Origin: Bacillota bacterium
Lineage (GTDB): Bacteria > Bacillota_E > Sulfobacillia > Sulfobacillales > JAIMBI01
DNA: 64,000 bases
Direction: 5' to 3'
Assembly (NCBI GenBank): GCA_021828405.1
Contig: JAKARZ010000004.1
Location: 18,061 to 82,060 of the forward strand
Below, piece by piece: positions 23,896-33,231 of the stretch (the stretch's first letter is position 1; each line of letters begins with the position of its first letter). The position numbers and the translations under genes were made by a program. The notes beneath the pieces are model-generated. The model was not told the DNA's origin and ran no database searches. It saw only the letters and a program-made list of their open reading frames with translations.

Positions 23896-26800
23896 GGCGG
23901 GAGACACGCCGGCTTCGCCCCCCCTGCCGTGGCGCCTCGTGGGGCCGCACCGGGGAGGCCGGGTGACGGCCGTGGTCGGCCATCCCACCGACCGACTGAC
24001 GTTTTTCTTCGGGGCGGCGGCCGGCGGGGTGTGGGCCACCCACAACGGGGGAGTGTCGTGGCGCAATCTGACGGATGATGTCTTCCGGCGCCCGTCGGTG
24101 GGGGCCCTGGTGCTCGCGCCAGCGGACCCCGCGACGATGTACGTGGGGCTGGGAGAAGCGTGTGTGCGCAACGACGTGGTTCCGGGAGACGGTATGTGGC
24201 GCTCGGACGACGCCGGGGCCCACTGGGTGCATCTCGGCTTGGTCGACACGCAGCACATCGGGCGTATCTTGGTGCACCCGACCGATCCCCACACGCTCTA
24301 CGTGGCGGCTTTGGGTCATGCCTTTGGACCCAACGCCGCTCGTGGGGTGTATCGGTCGCGGGACGGGGGGCACCACTGGGAACATGCGCTGTACCTCGGG
24401 CCAGACGTCGGGGCGGTGGACCTCGCCATGGACCCGGCCGATCCCCGGATCTTGTACGCCGCCCTGTGGGAAGTGCGACGGTGGCCGTGGACCTTTGTCA
24501 GCGGGGGCCCGGGGTCGGGCTTGTATCGATCCGAGGATGGCGGGGACCACTGGGTCGACATCACCACGGCCGAGGGGCTTCCCGGGGGCGTGTGGGGCCG
24601 AGTGGGGCTGGCCACCACGCCGGCCCGCCCCGGCCGGGTCTGGGCCGTGGTCGAAGCGCGCGACGGCGGAATCTTTGTGTCCGATGACCAGGGAGCTCAC
24701 TGGGGGAAAACCAACGAGGATCTCGCCCTCAGAAGGCGCCCCTGGTACTATAACCATATCGTGGCCGACCCCGTCGATCCCGACACCGTGTACGTGATGG
24801 ACCTCGAGTGTCGGCGCTCGCGCGATGGGGGGCGCACCTTCACCACCGTGGCCACCCCGCATGGGGACCACCACGCGCTGTGGATCGATCCCGAGGACCC
24901 TCGGCGCCTCATCAACGGCCACGACGGAGGCGCGGCGGTGTCCTTCGACGGCGGCATTTCGTGGTCGTCCACCTTCAACCAGCCCACGGCCCAGTTCTAT
25001 CACCTCACCACGGACAGCCGCGTGCCTTACCGGCTGTACGGCGCCCAGCAGGACAACACCACGCTCAGTGTGCCCAGCCAAAGTCGTTGGGGGGCCGTCA
25101 CCGCATCGGAGTGGACCGACGTGGGTGGGGGAGAGAGTGGCGCCATTGCCGTGCGTCCCGACCGCCCCACGATTGTCTATGCGGGCAGTTATAACACCCT
25201 CACGCGGTACGACCAAGCGACGGGAGAGCTCCGCTCGATTCATCCCTGGCCCGAGCTGACGGCGGGACGACCCGCGGCGGCGGTTCGCCATCGCTTTCCC
25301 TGGACGTTCCCCGTGGTGCTATCGCCCCATGATCCTGAGACGCTGTACACGGCGTCAGAGGTGGTGTTTCGCACGCGGGATGAGGGCGCCCGCTGGGTCA
25401 TCATCAGTCCGGACCTGACCCGCCAGGACGAGAGCAAGATGGGGCCGTCGGGAGGACCCATCACCGGCCAGGCCATGAATGCCGAGTACTACGGCACGGT
25501 GTCCGCCCTGGCCGAGTCGCCCTGCCGTCCGGGCCTGCTGTGGGCGGGCACGGACGACGGACTCGTCCACGTGTCGGCGGATGGGGGCGCGCACTGGCAG
25601 AACACGACCCCCGATGGGCTGCCGGCGGACAGCTACGTCTCGGTGGTGGAACCCTCGGCGCACGATGCCGACGCCGCCTATGTGGCCGCGCACCGGTACA
25701 AGCTCGACGACCCGGCGCCCTATCTCTTTCGCACCGCGGATCGCGGGCGCCACTGGACAGCCATGACGGCGGGCCTGCCGCCCGATGAATGGGTGCGCGT
25801 CGTCCGCCAGGATCCCAAGTCGCCCGCGCTGCTCTACTGCGGAACGGAGACGGGCGTGTACGTCTCCATCGACGGGGGCGACTCCTGGCAGCGCGCCAAC
25901 GCCAATCTCCCGGCCGTGCCCATATACGACCTGGCGGTCCATGGCGACGACTTAGTTGCCGCCACCCACGGGCGGTCGTTTTGGATCGTGGACGATGTGT
26001 CGCCGTGGCGCGCGCGGGCCGCCGGCCGCGCGGGAGATGCACCATATCTCTACCGTCCCGCCGATGCCCTGCGCTGGATGCCGCGGCCGGGCGGCGCGGG
26101 CCGCCGCGGCGCGGAGGACGCGGGGTATCGGTCCCTTCCCACAACGTCTGCGCGTTGGGAGCGCAGCCAAGGTGGTGAGCCCAAGTGGGTCGAGAGCGGC
26201 GAAAATCCTGCCGGCGCCCTCTTCCTGGCCTTCGAGTTGGCCGAGCCAGCCCAGGCGCTGGAGCTTTTGGTCGAGGACGACGCCGGAATGCCCGTGCGCG
26301 TGGTGGCTCGCGGGCCCCATGCTGCCGGGTTTCATCGGGCCGCGTGGGACCTGAGGACCGAGGCCACCGCTGGGCTGCCCTCGGCGACCCGCCGCACGGC
26401 CGGCATCCCGGGCCTCCCTGTGTTGCCGGGCGCCTATCGGGCCGTCCTCACGGTGGATGGCCAATCGTGGGTTCAGCCATTTGCCGTGAAGCTTCCGCCC
26501 GGGGAAGGCGTGGATCTTGCCGCCCTCATGGCCCAGCGCCGGCTTCACGAGACGATTCGCGCCACGTTCCGCCACCTGATTGATCTGGTGGTGACCACGC
26601 GCGCGTGGATGCCGCGGCTTTTCGACGCGATGGCGGCGACGCTGGGCGAGAGTGGCGGAGAGGCTGAAGGCGATCCCGAGGTGGCCAGCCGCTGCGAACA
26701 GATTGTGGCCATCCTCGCGGCGCTGGCCGGCGAAGAAAATCCCGGCGCGGACTCCCTGCGCGCCCACCCCGCGCCGCTGAGCGTTCAGTTGTCGGCGCTG

Positions 26801-26995
26801 GCCGAGGTGGTGGCGCTCGGCGACCAAGCGCCGACGATGCAGGCACGGGAAGTGTTCCGCCAGTTGCGGCGCCGGTTCGCTGACGAGCGGCAGGCCGTCG
26901 TTGGGCTGGTGCACGCCATCCAGGAGATCGTGAACCACCGGCGTGCGCGGTTAGGGTTGCCCCGTCTTCCCCTGCCGAAGTGGTCCGAAGCATGA
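23885..26995 (+). CDS. BNR/Asp-box (VPS10/sortilin-like) propeller protein
   Basis: About 1,036 residues from the ATG at 23885, which overlaps the upstream stop by 11 bases and implies coupled translation. It contains many Asp-box motifs (Ser-x-Asp-x-Gly-x-x-Trp), e.g. SRDGGHHW, SEDGGDHW, SFDGGISW, SADGGAHW and SIDGGDSW, forming a large beta propeller like sortilin/VPS10 or BNR glycosidase-like proteins. The first blade is preceded by GPHRGGRVTAVVGHP and FFGAAAGGVW, which are repeated in the paralogue at 28089-31115. The C-terminal ~150 residues are helical. Glycosidase catalytic residues are not evident, and there is no signal peptide. VPS10 propellers bind peptides, so a role handing peptides to the S9 peptidase is a guess. 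Confidence 0.82.
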   Translation: MGPRAGDTPASPPLPWRLVGPHRGGRVTAVVGHPTDRLTFFFGAAAGGVWATHNGGVSWRNLTDDVFRRPSVGALVLAPADPATMYVGLGEACVRNDVVPGDGMWRSDDAGAHWVHLGLVDTQHIGRILVHPTDPHTLYVAALGHAFGPNAARGVYRSRDGGHHWEHALYLGPDVGAVDLAMDPADPRILYAALWEVRRWPWTFVSGGPGSGLYRSEDGGDHWVDITTAEGLPGGVWGRVGLATTPARPGRVWAVVEARDGGIFVSDDQGAHWGKTNEDLALRRRPWYYNHIVADPVDPDTVYVMDLECRRSRDGGRTFTTVATPHGDHHALWIDPEDPRRLINGHDGGAAVSFDGGISWSSTFNQPTAQFYHLTTDSRVPYRLYGAQQDNTTLSVPSQSRWGAVTASEWTDVGGGESGAIAVRPDRPTIVYAGSYNTLTRYDQATGELRSIHPWPELTAGRPAAAVRHRFPWTFPVVLSPHDPETLYTASEVVFRTRDEGARWVIISPDLTRQDESKMGPSGGPITGQAMNAEYYGTVSALAESPCRPGLLWAGTDDGLVHVSADGGAHWQNTTPDGLPADSYVSVVEPSAHDADAAYVAAHRYKLDDPAPYLFRTADRGRHWTAMTAGLPPDEWVRVVRQDPKSPALLYCGTETGVYVSIDGGDSWQRANANLPAVPIYDLAVHGDDLVAATHGRSFWIVDDVSPWRARAAGRAGDAPYLYRPADALRWMPRPGGAGRRGAEDAGYRSLPTTSARWERSQGGEPKWVESGENPAGALFLAFELAEPAQALELLVEDDAGMPVRVVARGPHAAGFHRAAWDLRTEATAGLPSATRRTAGIPGLPVLPGAYRAVLTVDGQSWVQPFAVKLPPGEGVDLAALMAQRRLHETIRATFRHLIDLVVTTRAWMPRLFDAMAATLGESGGEAEGDPEVASRCEQIVAILAALAGEENPGADSLRAHPAPLSVQLSALAEVVALGDQAPTMQAREVFRQLRRRFADERQAVVGLVHAIQEIVNHRRARLGLPRLPLPKWSEA

Positions 26996-27294
26996 TGTAG
27001 CAGCGAAGCCTGTGTGGCGGGCGGGATGCCCGCCCGCCAGGCTGTCGCTTAGCCATGGGGCCTCGTCCGGCCGCACGGCCAAAGCGGAGCAATCCCGCTG
27101 ACGGCAATACGCGCCAACGCACACCAAGCCCGCGTGGGCTCGATCTGCTGGTCGCGGCCGCGCACGGATGGCTCACCAAGTTGCCGTCCGACAGGCGCTG
27201 CAGCTAACCCTTTCGGCCCCGGGTCGTCAGCGTGTGGGCACCCACCTCTCCAATGGCTTGGCCTTCGGCCTCACGACCGGGATGGGCCCCCGGG
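26996..27294. other. 299-base gap with the terminator of the + strand cassette
   Basis: Only the GC-rich stem-loop at 27002-27050 stands out. The remaining sequence to 27294 shows no gene or conserved element that I recognise. Confidence 0.5.
27002..27050 (+). terminator. Stem-loop after the first BNR gene
   Basis: GGCGGGCGGG-ATG-CCCGCCCGCC, extended by AGCGA/TCGCT and CCTG/CAGG with small bulges. It is strong, but has no T run. Confidence 0.6.
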
Positions 27295-27693
27295 TTAGTG
27301 CGCCAGCGGGGGCGCGCTGCAACTTCTGACGCGTCGCACGCGCTCTAGGCGCCAGACGACCAGCAGCGGGGCGATCAGAGACACGACCCCAATGCCCATC
27401 ACCCAGGGCTCAGGCAGCACGGCCACGTGGGTGACGCAGGATAGGGCATGCGAGCCCGTGCCGCTGGGGAACCCCGTGCATATGGTGTGGGTGAGAATCA
27501 AGCCGACGACGATCGCGGTTGTCGCCAGGCCACCCGGCCACAGCATCGTAGCCATCCATCGGCAGCGCCGCTGCCAAGTTGGGGAGGTCCACAACCACAC
27601 GATCCCAATGACCCACCCGACCACGAAGAAAATTCCGCCAAACAGCAGAAGCCAGGGAACCAAAGGATCTTGCCAGCGCTCTCCCGCATTCAT
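27295..27693 (-). CDS. Small integral membrane protein, unknown
   Basis: About 132 residues from the ATG at 27693, preceded at nine bases by GGGAG; an ATG nine bases earlier (27702) has no good site. Three hydrophobic stretches are seen: VPWLLLFGGIFFVVGWVIGI, a second around LATTAIVVGLILTHTI, and a third around WVMGIGVVSLIAPLLVV. Two cysteines lie between the second and third. I do not recognise the family. It sits between the two convergent peptidase cassettes and is itself on the minus strand, downstream of the second. Confidence 0.5.
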   Translation of the reverse strand: MNAGERWQDPLVPWLLLFGGIFFVVGWVIGIVWLWTSPTWQRRCRWMATMLWPGGLATTAIVVGLILTHTICTGFPSGTGSHALSCVTHVAVLPEPWVMGIGVVSLIAPLLVVWRLERVRRVRSCSAPPLAH

Positions 27694-27810
27694 AACACCC
27701 ATCTCCCTTCGCTCACGTGCGACAGCCAGAAGATTCCCGCGATTCGCCGCGCAATCTCACCTTGGATCGCGGCCCGGACTCTAGAGCCTACCGGCCACCC
27801 GGTGACGAGC

Positions 27811-27847
27811 GCTCCACATCCGCTGGCCCCGCGAGAGGATGTGGAGC
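27811..27847. repeat. 11-bp inverted repeat GCTCCACATCC
   Basis: Arms GCTCCACATCC and GGATGTGGAGC, separated by 15 bases. It may be a terminator for the minus-strand cassette or an operator; there is no T run. Confidence 0.45.
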
Positions 27848-27966
27848 GTTCCCGGCTGAGGCACCTTTTGGCCATTGTACTCCGCCAAGAGCCAAGAGAT
27901 CCCCTGCCAGCCGCGATTTTCCTCCGGCAAGCGCTTCGGGCACTCTGCCTACGTCTCTCAAAAGTG

Positions 27967-28012
27967 GCGGGTCCCCGTCCCGCGCCGCTGTGGGCGCCGG
28001 ACGGGGACCCGC
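27967..28012 (-). terminator. 14-bp stem-loop after the second BNR gene
   Basis: GCGGGTCCCCGTCC and its exact complement flank an 18-base loop, starting about 75 bases after the minus-strand BNR stop. Probable terminator or mRNA-protecting hairpin. Confidence 0.55.
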
Positions 28013-28088
28013 CTGGCGGCGGAATCCTCACCCGAGCTTCGGTCCGCCGCCGGTCGCCGCCAGCTTGGTCGGCAGGATCTTGGGGACC

Positions 28089-31000
28089 CTACGCACTGGG
28101 ACCAGGCGGCACGGCCCGGTCCGCTAGGTCGGGCCACCGCGGCCGAATGTGCGCCTCGACCACGTCCCAGACTTCCGCGATGCCCTCATTCGCCAGGGCA
28201 GCGAGGTGCGCGTACACGGACCGCACGCCCGACGTGGGCGGGCCGTCCCCCCGATCGAGGGCGCCCAGGAGCGCGGCCAGCTTCACGTTGAGCCCCGGGG
28301 GGAACTTCAGATAGTCGAGCGCAACGCGAGCGCGCGGCTCGACGAAGGCCGTCTCAACCCGCGCCAGACGCTCCTGGAGGGTCGGGTCGAGGGCCTCGCG
28401 CCCCTCTCTGGGGATCCGGTCCCGAATCGCCCGAATCACCGCGGCGGTTTCGTGCACCCGGCTCAGGGTGGCTACCAGTTCGCGGTGAAACGCAAACTGG
28501 CTCGCCAGCCCCGCGCCATCGGTCGGCGCGCCGCCATCCGCCTCAACCTGCAGCGTGGCCCGGGCCGTCTGGGGCCCGGCGGTGAGACACACGTCATAGG
28601 CCCCGGGCGGCGCAACGGGGCCCTGCGTGGTGCCCCCGCGCAGCACGGCCCCCGGGAGGGGGGTGGCGCCTGGGTACCGCATGTTCCAGTACACGCGGTG
28701 AGTGCCCGGGGTGCCCGGCAGGTCCGGCCCGGTCCACGTGTGGAGCCGCTCCCCGGCGGCATCCCGAATGGTGAGGGCGGCGCTGTCGGGCAAAGCCTCC
28801 GGCAGGCGGTAGGTGATGGCCGCCCCCCCGGGCGGATTCGTCCCGGCGTCGACAAGCCGGACACCCTCCGCACCTCGTTGCCAGTGGACCACCGCCACCG
28901 CCACCGAGGGGTACCCGTGGGTCAGGTTGGCCGGAAAAGGGGGGGCGCCCCGGGCACGCTCGCGTGCTGTGGGTCGCGGAGGCGCAACGATCGCGCGGCT
29001 GGTCTCGTCGGTAAACGCGGGATGACGCAGCGCGGTCATGTCGTCCAGGATCCAGAAGGACCGCCCGTGGGTGGCTACCACGACGTCGCCGTCTGCGAGC
29101 GCGATGTCGTAGATCGGCACCCGCGGCAGGTTCTGCTGCAGCCGGTGCCAGGCGGCGCCGTCGGTCACCGAGTAATACACGCCCGACTCGGTGCCCAGAA
29201 ACAGAAGTCCCGGCCGCTCGGGATCCGCGCGAATGACGCGCGCAAAGTCATCGGCGGCCACGCCGTCCGCCACCGCCGTCCATGTCAGTCCGAAGTTGTC
29301 TGTGCGCAGGACATACGGAGTCAGGTCATCCCACTGGTAGCGATGCGCCGCCACGTATGCCACCGCGGGATCATGGGGGGAGGGCTCCACCACGCCGATG
29401 TGGGCCGAGTCGGGCAGGAGTGTCGGCGATCGGTCCTGCCATGTGCGCCCCCCGTCGCGGGTGACGTGGATCCGGCCATCATCCGAGCCGGTCCACAGTA
29501 CCAGGGGGTCCAGCGGCGATTCCGCGATCGTGGAGAGGGTGGCGTAAAGTTCGGCGTGCCCGTTGTCCCCGGTGATGATCCCGCCCGACGGCCCCAGCGT
29601 AGCTGGATCGTGCCGGGTGAGGTCCGGGCTGATGACGTCCCAGTCCTGCCCCTCGTTTCGGGATCGAAACACCACGTTGGCGCCCACGTACAGGGTGTTG
29701 GGGTCGTGGGGTGACAGCAAAACCGGGAAGCTCCACGCGAACCGATAGGTCAGGTCTCGGCCGGGGGTTCCCCGCACCTCCTCGGGCCATGGCGTGATCA
29801 CCCGGTGCTGGCGGGTGGCATGGTTGTATCGGGTCAGCTGGGAGCCGTTGCTGCCCGCGAACACGATGTCAGGATTGTCGGGCCGCACCGCGATGGCGCC
29901 GCTCTCGCCGCCCCCCACGCTGTAGCACTCGGCCAGCGGGATCCCTGGCCCCGTGGTGCGGCTGGGGCACGACAGGGTGGTGTTGTCCTGCTGCGCGCCA
30001 TAGACGCGGTACGGCCGCTGCCGGTCGGTGGTGGCATGGTAGAACTGGCCCGTGGGCTGATTGAGCGTCGTCGACCATGAGGCGCCGCCATCATAGGAAA
30101 TGGCGGCGCCGCCGTCGTGCCCACTCACGAGGTGGCGCGGATCCCCGGGGTCGATCCACAGGTCGTGGTGGTCCGCGTGCGCCGTGGGCAGCACCGCGAA
30201 CGTGCGGCCCCCATCCAGGGAGCGATGCAGTTGCAGGCTGAGCGCATAAACCGTGTCGCCCGCGGCGGCGAGGCGGCTGAAGTACCAGGGACGGATGGCC
30301 AGGGCCGCGTCCTGGCTCACGCCCTCCCACGAATCGCCACCGTCGGCGGACCGAAACAGCCCGCCCTCATGGGCCTCCACGAGCGCCCAGAGATACGGCG
30401 TGGCGGCGGAGCGCGCCAAGCCGATGCGCCCCCAGGGGCCTTTGGGCAGGCCGGGCCGGGTGGCCAGATTCACCCACGTGGCCCCCGCGTCGTCGCTCCG
30501 ATAGAGTCCGCTGCCCTCGCCCCCGCTCTCCAGGCTGTAGGGCGTGCGCCTGACGTCCCACAGCGCCGCGTAAAGCACGCGCGGGTTGTCGGGATCCAAG
30601 ACCACGTCGATGGCGCCGGTGCGGCCGGCGGCGGCCAGGACGGGCTCCCAGGTTTGCCCCCCATTGCGCGTGCGGTAGAGGCCCCGCTCGCCCCCGGGCC
30701 CATAGATGTGGCCCAGGGCGGCCGCGTAGACGAGCTCGGGATCGTCGGGGTGGACAACCAAGCGCGCCAGATGGCGCGACTCACCGAGGCCCCGCGGCTC
30801 CCAGGTTTGCCCGCCGTCGACGGACCGGTAAACGCCCGACCCGTGGGCCACATCGGTCCGGATGTTCGCCTCGCCGGTTCCGGCGTACACGATCGCGGGG
30901 TCAGCCCTCGATACAGCGAGCGCCCCGATGGCCGGGGTGCTGAGGAACCCATCGGACACGTTGTGCCAGGATAGACCCCCGTCGGCTGTCTTCCACACCC

Positions 31001-31115
31001 CACCCGCCGCCGCGCCGAAATAGCTAATCAGCGGATGATGGGGATCGCCGGCCACTGCGGATACGCGCCCACCCCGGAACGGCCCGATGGGCCGCCATGC
31101 AAATGCGTCGGACAT
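28089..31115 (-). CDS. BNR/Asp-box (VPS10/sortilin-like) propeller protein, paralogue
   Basis: About 1,008 residues from the ATG at 31115, which has GGGGAGG seven bases upstream; the frame is open further upstream into the peptidase gene but without a start signal. It has the same architecture as the protein at 23885-26995. It opens with RPIGPFRGGRVSAVAGDP and YFGAAAGGVWKT, then many Asp boxes (SVDGGQTW, RNGGQTW, SADGGDSW, SYDGGASW, TRDGGRTW). Near the middle are QPTGQFYHATTD and YGAQQDNTTLS, almost identical in the paralogue. A beta-sandwich-like and helical C-terminus follows. It lies 34 bases after the S9 peptidase. No signal peptide; function unproven. Confidence 0.82.
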   Translation of the reverse strand: MSDAFAWRPIGPFRGGRVSAVAGDPHHPLISYFGAAAGGVWKTADGGLSWHNVSDGFLSTPAIGALAVSRADPAIVYAGTGEANIRTDVAHGSGVYRSVDGGQTWEPRGLGESRHLARLVVHPDDPELVYAAALGHIYGPGGERGLYRTRNGGQTWEPVLAAAGRTGAIDVVLDPDNPRVLYAALWDVRRTPYSLESGGEGSGLYRSDDAGATWVNLATRPGLPKGPWGRIGLARSAATPYLWALVEAHEGGLFRSADGGDSWEGVSQDAALAIRPWYFSRLAAAGDTVYALSLQLHRSLDGGRTFAVLPTAHADHHDLWIDPGDPRHLVSGHDGGAAISYDGGASWSTTLNQPTGQFYHATTDRQRPYRVYGAQQDNTTLSCPSRTTGPGIPLAECYSVGGGESGAIAVRPDNPDIVFAGSNGSQLTRYNHATRQHRVITPWPEEVRGTPGRDLTYRFAWSFPVLLSPHDPNTLYVGANVVFRSRNEGQDWDVISPDLTRHDPATLGPSGGIITGDNGHAELYATLSTIAESPLDPLVLWTGSDDGRIHVTRDGGRTWQDRSPTLLPDSAHIGVVEPSPHDPAVAYVAAHRYQWDDLTPYVLRTDNFGLTWTAVADGVAADDFARVIRADPERPGLLFLGTESGVYYSVTDGAAWHRLQQNLPRVPIYDIALADGDVVVATHGRSFWILDDMTALRHPAFTDETSRAIVAPPRPTARERARGAPPFPANLTHGYPSVAVAVVHWQRGAEGVRLVDAGTNPPGGAAITYRLPEALPDSAALTIRDAAGERLHTWTGPDLPGTPGTHRVYWNMRYPGATPLPGAVLRGGTTQGPVAPPGAYDVCLTAGPQTARATLQVEADGGAPTDGAGLASQFAFHRELVATLSRVHETAAVIRAIRDRIPREGREALDPTLQERLARVETAFVEPRARVALDYLKFPPGLNVKLAALLGALDRGDGPPTSGVRSVYAHLAALANEGIAEVWDVVEAHIRPRWPDLADRAVPPGPSA

Positions 31116-31149
31116 TCGTCGCCTCCCCCTGTTCTTTCGGCCCCTGATG

Positions 31150-33081
31150 CTACAGGCGACCGCCAAACCACCGCGCGATGCGCCACAGGCGGTCGACGCG
31201 GTGATGCGGCTGGCCCGCGCGCGACAACTCATGGCTCTCCCCGGGATACCGCACCAGCTCCACCTCGCGCCCCAGCATCTTGAGCGCCTGGAACAATTGC
31301 TCCGCTTGCTCGATGGGGCAGCGCCAATCCTCTTCCGAATGCAGGAGCAAGAGAGGCGTGGTGATGCGGTCGGCGAAAGCCAGGGGGGAGCTGTCCCGAT
31401 AGTGCTCCGGATGCTCCCACGGGCCCCCGTATTCCTCCATCCCGCGAAAGCCCATGTCGCTGGTGCCGACGAAACTGTAGCGGTTGGAGACGCTGCGCTG
31501 CGCGATGGCCGCCCGGAAGCGCTCGGTCTTGGTCAAAATCCAGTTGGTGAGATAGCCCCCGAAGCTTCCCCCGGTGATGCCGAGGCGCGCCGGGTCCATC
31601 CACGGATACCGCGCCAGGGCGGCATCGAGGACGGCTAGCACGTCGTGCGACGTATCCACGCCCCAGTGGTCCATCACCGGGGTGCAGTGGGCTTGCCCAT
31701 AGCCCGTGGATCCGCGGGGATTGGAGTACACGACCCCGATGCCCAGGCCCGCGAGCATCTGAAATTCGAACATGAAGGCTTCTCCGTACGCGGCGTGCGG
31801 GCCACCGTGAATCTCCAGCACCGCGGGCCCGGGCGTGGCCGTCCTTGGGGGCAGGGCCCACGCCTCGACCTCCAGCCCGTCAGGGCTCACGGTGAGAAAT
31901 GCCTCGGGCGTCGACAGCCAGACGTTGGCCAGCCAGGGGTTGGCGTCGGTGATCTGCGCTATCTCGCCATCGAGGCGCCCCGCATAAATCTCGCCGGGAG
32001 AGCGGGCGGTCGCGGCCGCGAGGGCCGCCTCGCCCGTTGCCGTGTCGACGCTGAGCCCGTACACCGTGCGTCCGGCGGCCAGTAGCCGCCGGACGGGGCC
32101 TCCGCTCCGGGGAACGCCGTAGACCACGGTGGCGCCGCCGTCGTCCGCCGCGACCCAGAGTTCGCGACTGTCCGGCGTCCACAGGGGCCCCGGGAGCGAG
32201 GCGGCGCCGCGCGAGTCCGAAAGCACATGGCTGCCCGGCTCTCGGTCCCATGCCGGCGCCACCACTCGGGCTGCCGCACGGCCGTCGGCCGGCACTTCCC
32301 ACAGCGTCGCGCACGTTGCGCGGCCGAAGCGGCCGTCATGCGCGTAAAAGGCCAGCGTGCTGCCGTCCGGGGACCAACTGGGAAGCTGAACGGCGAGGTC
32401 TTGGGTGAGGCAGGTCCAGCGCCGGTCACTGACGTCGAGGCGCCACAGGTCGCGAAAAAGGCTGCCGTCGGCGTCGGGCGCGCGCCGGGACACCACGGCG
32501 AGGCTCTGCCCGTCGGGCGACCAGGTTGGCGATGCGTAACTGTAGTCATCCTCACTCAGTTTGGTGAGGCCCCGCTCGGTGTCCAATATGTACAGGGCGA
32601 GATGCCGCTCCTCGTGGAGCTTTTCGCCGTTGGTGCGGTAGTGCCGGCGGCGAATAGCGAGCACGTCGTCTGCGTAGCCGGGGAGCAGCGGCTCCGCCAG
32701 CGATTCGGCGACGGTGAAAGCGAGGCGCCGCGAGTCGGGCGCCCACACCACCCCGCTCGGTGGAAATGGCAACGTCGTGAGTTGCCGGGCCTCCCCGCCG
32801 GTGAGCGGCAGCAGCCACAATTGCGCCGAGCCGCCGCGGTCGGACAGGAACGCGAGCGCACGCCCATCCGGCGCCATCTGCGGGGCCCAACTGCTGCCCA
32901 CCGGCGTGGAGAGCGCGCGCGCCCCCTCGGGAGACCATATCCAGAGCTGCCGGTCGTAGCCTCGGTGGTCGGATCGCACCTTCCGCTCAACGTAGACCAC
33001 CTCGTGGGTTCCCGGACGCCGCACCGGGGTCTCGGGCCAAATCATCCGGTACAGGTCTTCCGGCACCAATCCCTCAGCCAT
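31150..33081 (-). CDS. S9-family prolyl-oligopeptidase-type peptidase, paralogue
   Basis: 643 residues. The N-terminal propeller carries WSPDG-type repeats (SPTWSPDGQSLAVVSR, LPSWSPDGSTLAFYAH). The C-terminal hydrolase has ITGGSFGGYLTNW (Ser ~506), HSEEDWRCPIEQAEQLF (Asp ~590) and PGESHELSRAG (His ~620). It differs clearly from the first cassette peptidase, so the two are old paralogues and probably have different specificity. ATG 33081 has GGAGGTG seven to nine bases upstream. It is the first gene of the minus-strand cassette. The half-conserved operator lies about 100 bases upstream. Confidence 0.92.
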   Translation of the reverse strand: MAEGLVPEDLYRMIWPETPVRRPGTHEVVYVERKVRSDHRGYDRQLWIWSPEGARALSTPVGSSWAPQMAPDGRALAFLSDRGGSAQLWLLPLTGGEARQLTTLPFPPSGVVWAPDSRRLAFTVAESLAEPLLPGYADDVLAIRRRHYRTNGEKLHEERHLALYILDTERGLTKLSEDDYSYASPTWSPDGQSLAVVSRRAPDADGSLFRDLWRLDVSDRRWTCLTQDLAVQLPSWSPDGSTLAFYAHDGRFGRATCATLWEVPADGRAAARVVAPAWDREPGSHVLSDSRGAASLPGPLWTPDSRELWVAADDGGATVVYGVPRSGGPVRRLLAAGRTVYGLSVDTATGEAALAAATARSPGEIYAGRLDGEIAQITDANPWLANVWLSTPEAFLTVSPDGLEVEAWALPPRTATPGPAVLEIHGGPHAAYGEAFMFEFQMLAGLGIGVVYSNPRGSTGYGQAHCTPVMDHWGVDTSHDVLAVLDAALARYPWMDPARLGITGGSFGGYLTNWILTKTERFRAAIAQRSVSNRYSFVGTSDMGFRGMEEYGGPWEHPEHYRDSSPLAFADRITTPLLLLHSEEDWRCPIEQAEQLFQALKMLGREVELVRYPGESHELSRAGQPHHRVDRLWRIARWFGGRL

Positions 33082-33181
33082 GGTGGGACACCTCCTACTG
33101 TAGTTGCTTCCCTAACTGTGCCGCTTTCTGAGTATTTATCTGACTGTTCTTCACGCACCACCGCGGGCGCGGCCGTGCTCT

Positions 33182-33196
33182 TTGAAAATTTGTCTA
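33182..33196. promoter_or_regulatory. Operator-like site (copy 2), one arm degenerate
   Basis: On the minus strand GTTAGACAAAT is identical to copy 1; the other arm is TTTCAA instead of TGTCTA. It lies about 100 bases before the second S9 peptidase. I see no convincing promoter hexamers at fixed spacing here. Confidence 0.45.
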
Positions 33197-33231
33197 ACGA
33201 GCGCCATGATAGCGTATCGGGGTGGGGGAGG

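Larger units (their letters stand above)
27694..28088. other. 395-base intergenic stretch with two inverted repeats
   Basis: It contains an 11-bp inverted repeat (27811-27847) and a 14-bp one (27967-28012) close to the stop of the second BNR gene. Open frames here look like GC-rich shadows with no family resemblance. Confidence 0.45.

Noticed and set aside
23885..26995. Sialidase or glycosyl hydrolase function for the BNR proteins
   Set aside because: Asp boxes alone are structural; I see no catalytic Arg triad or Tyr/Glu pair and no signal peptide.
27448..28314. Plus-strand gene between the two cassettes
   Set aside because: Arg/Pro-rich frame running through two terminator-like repeats and antisense to the BNR gene end; no start signal.
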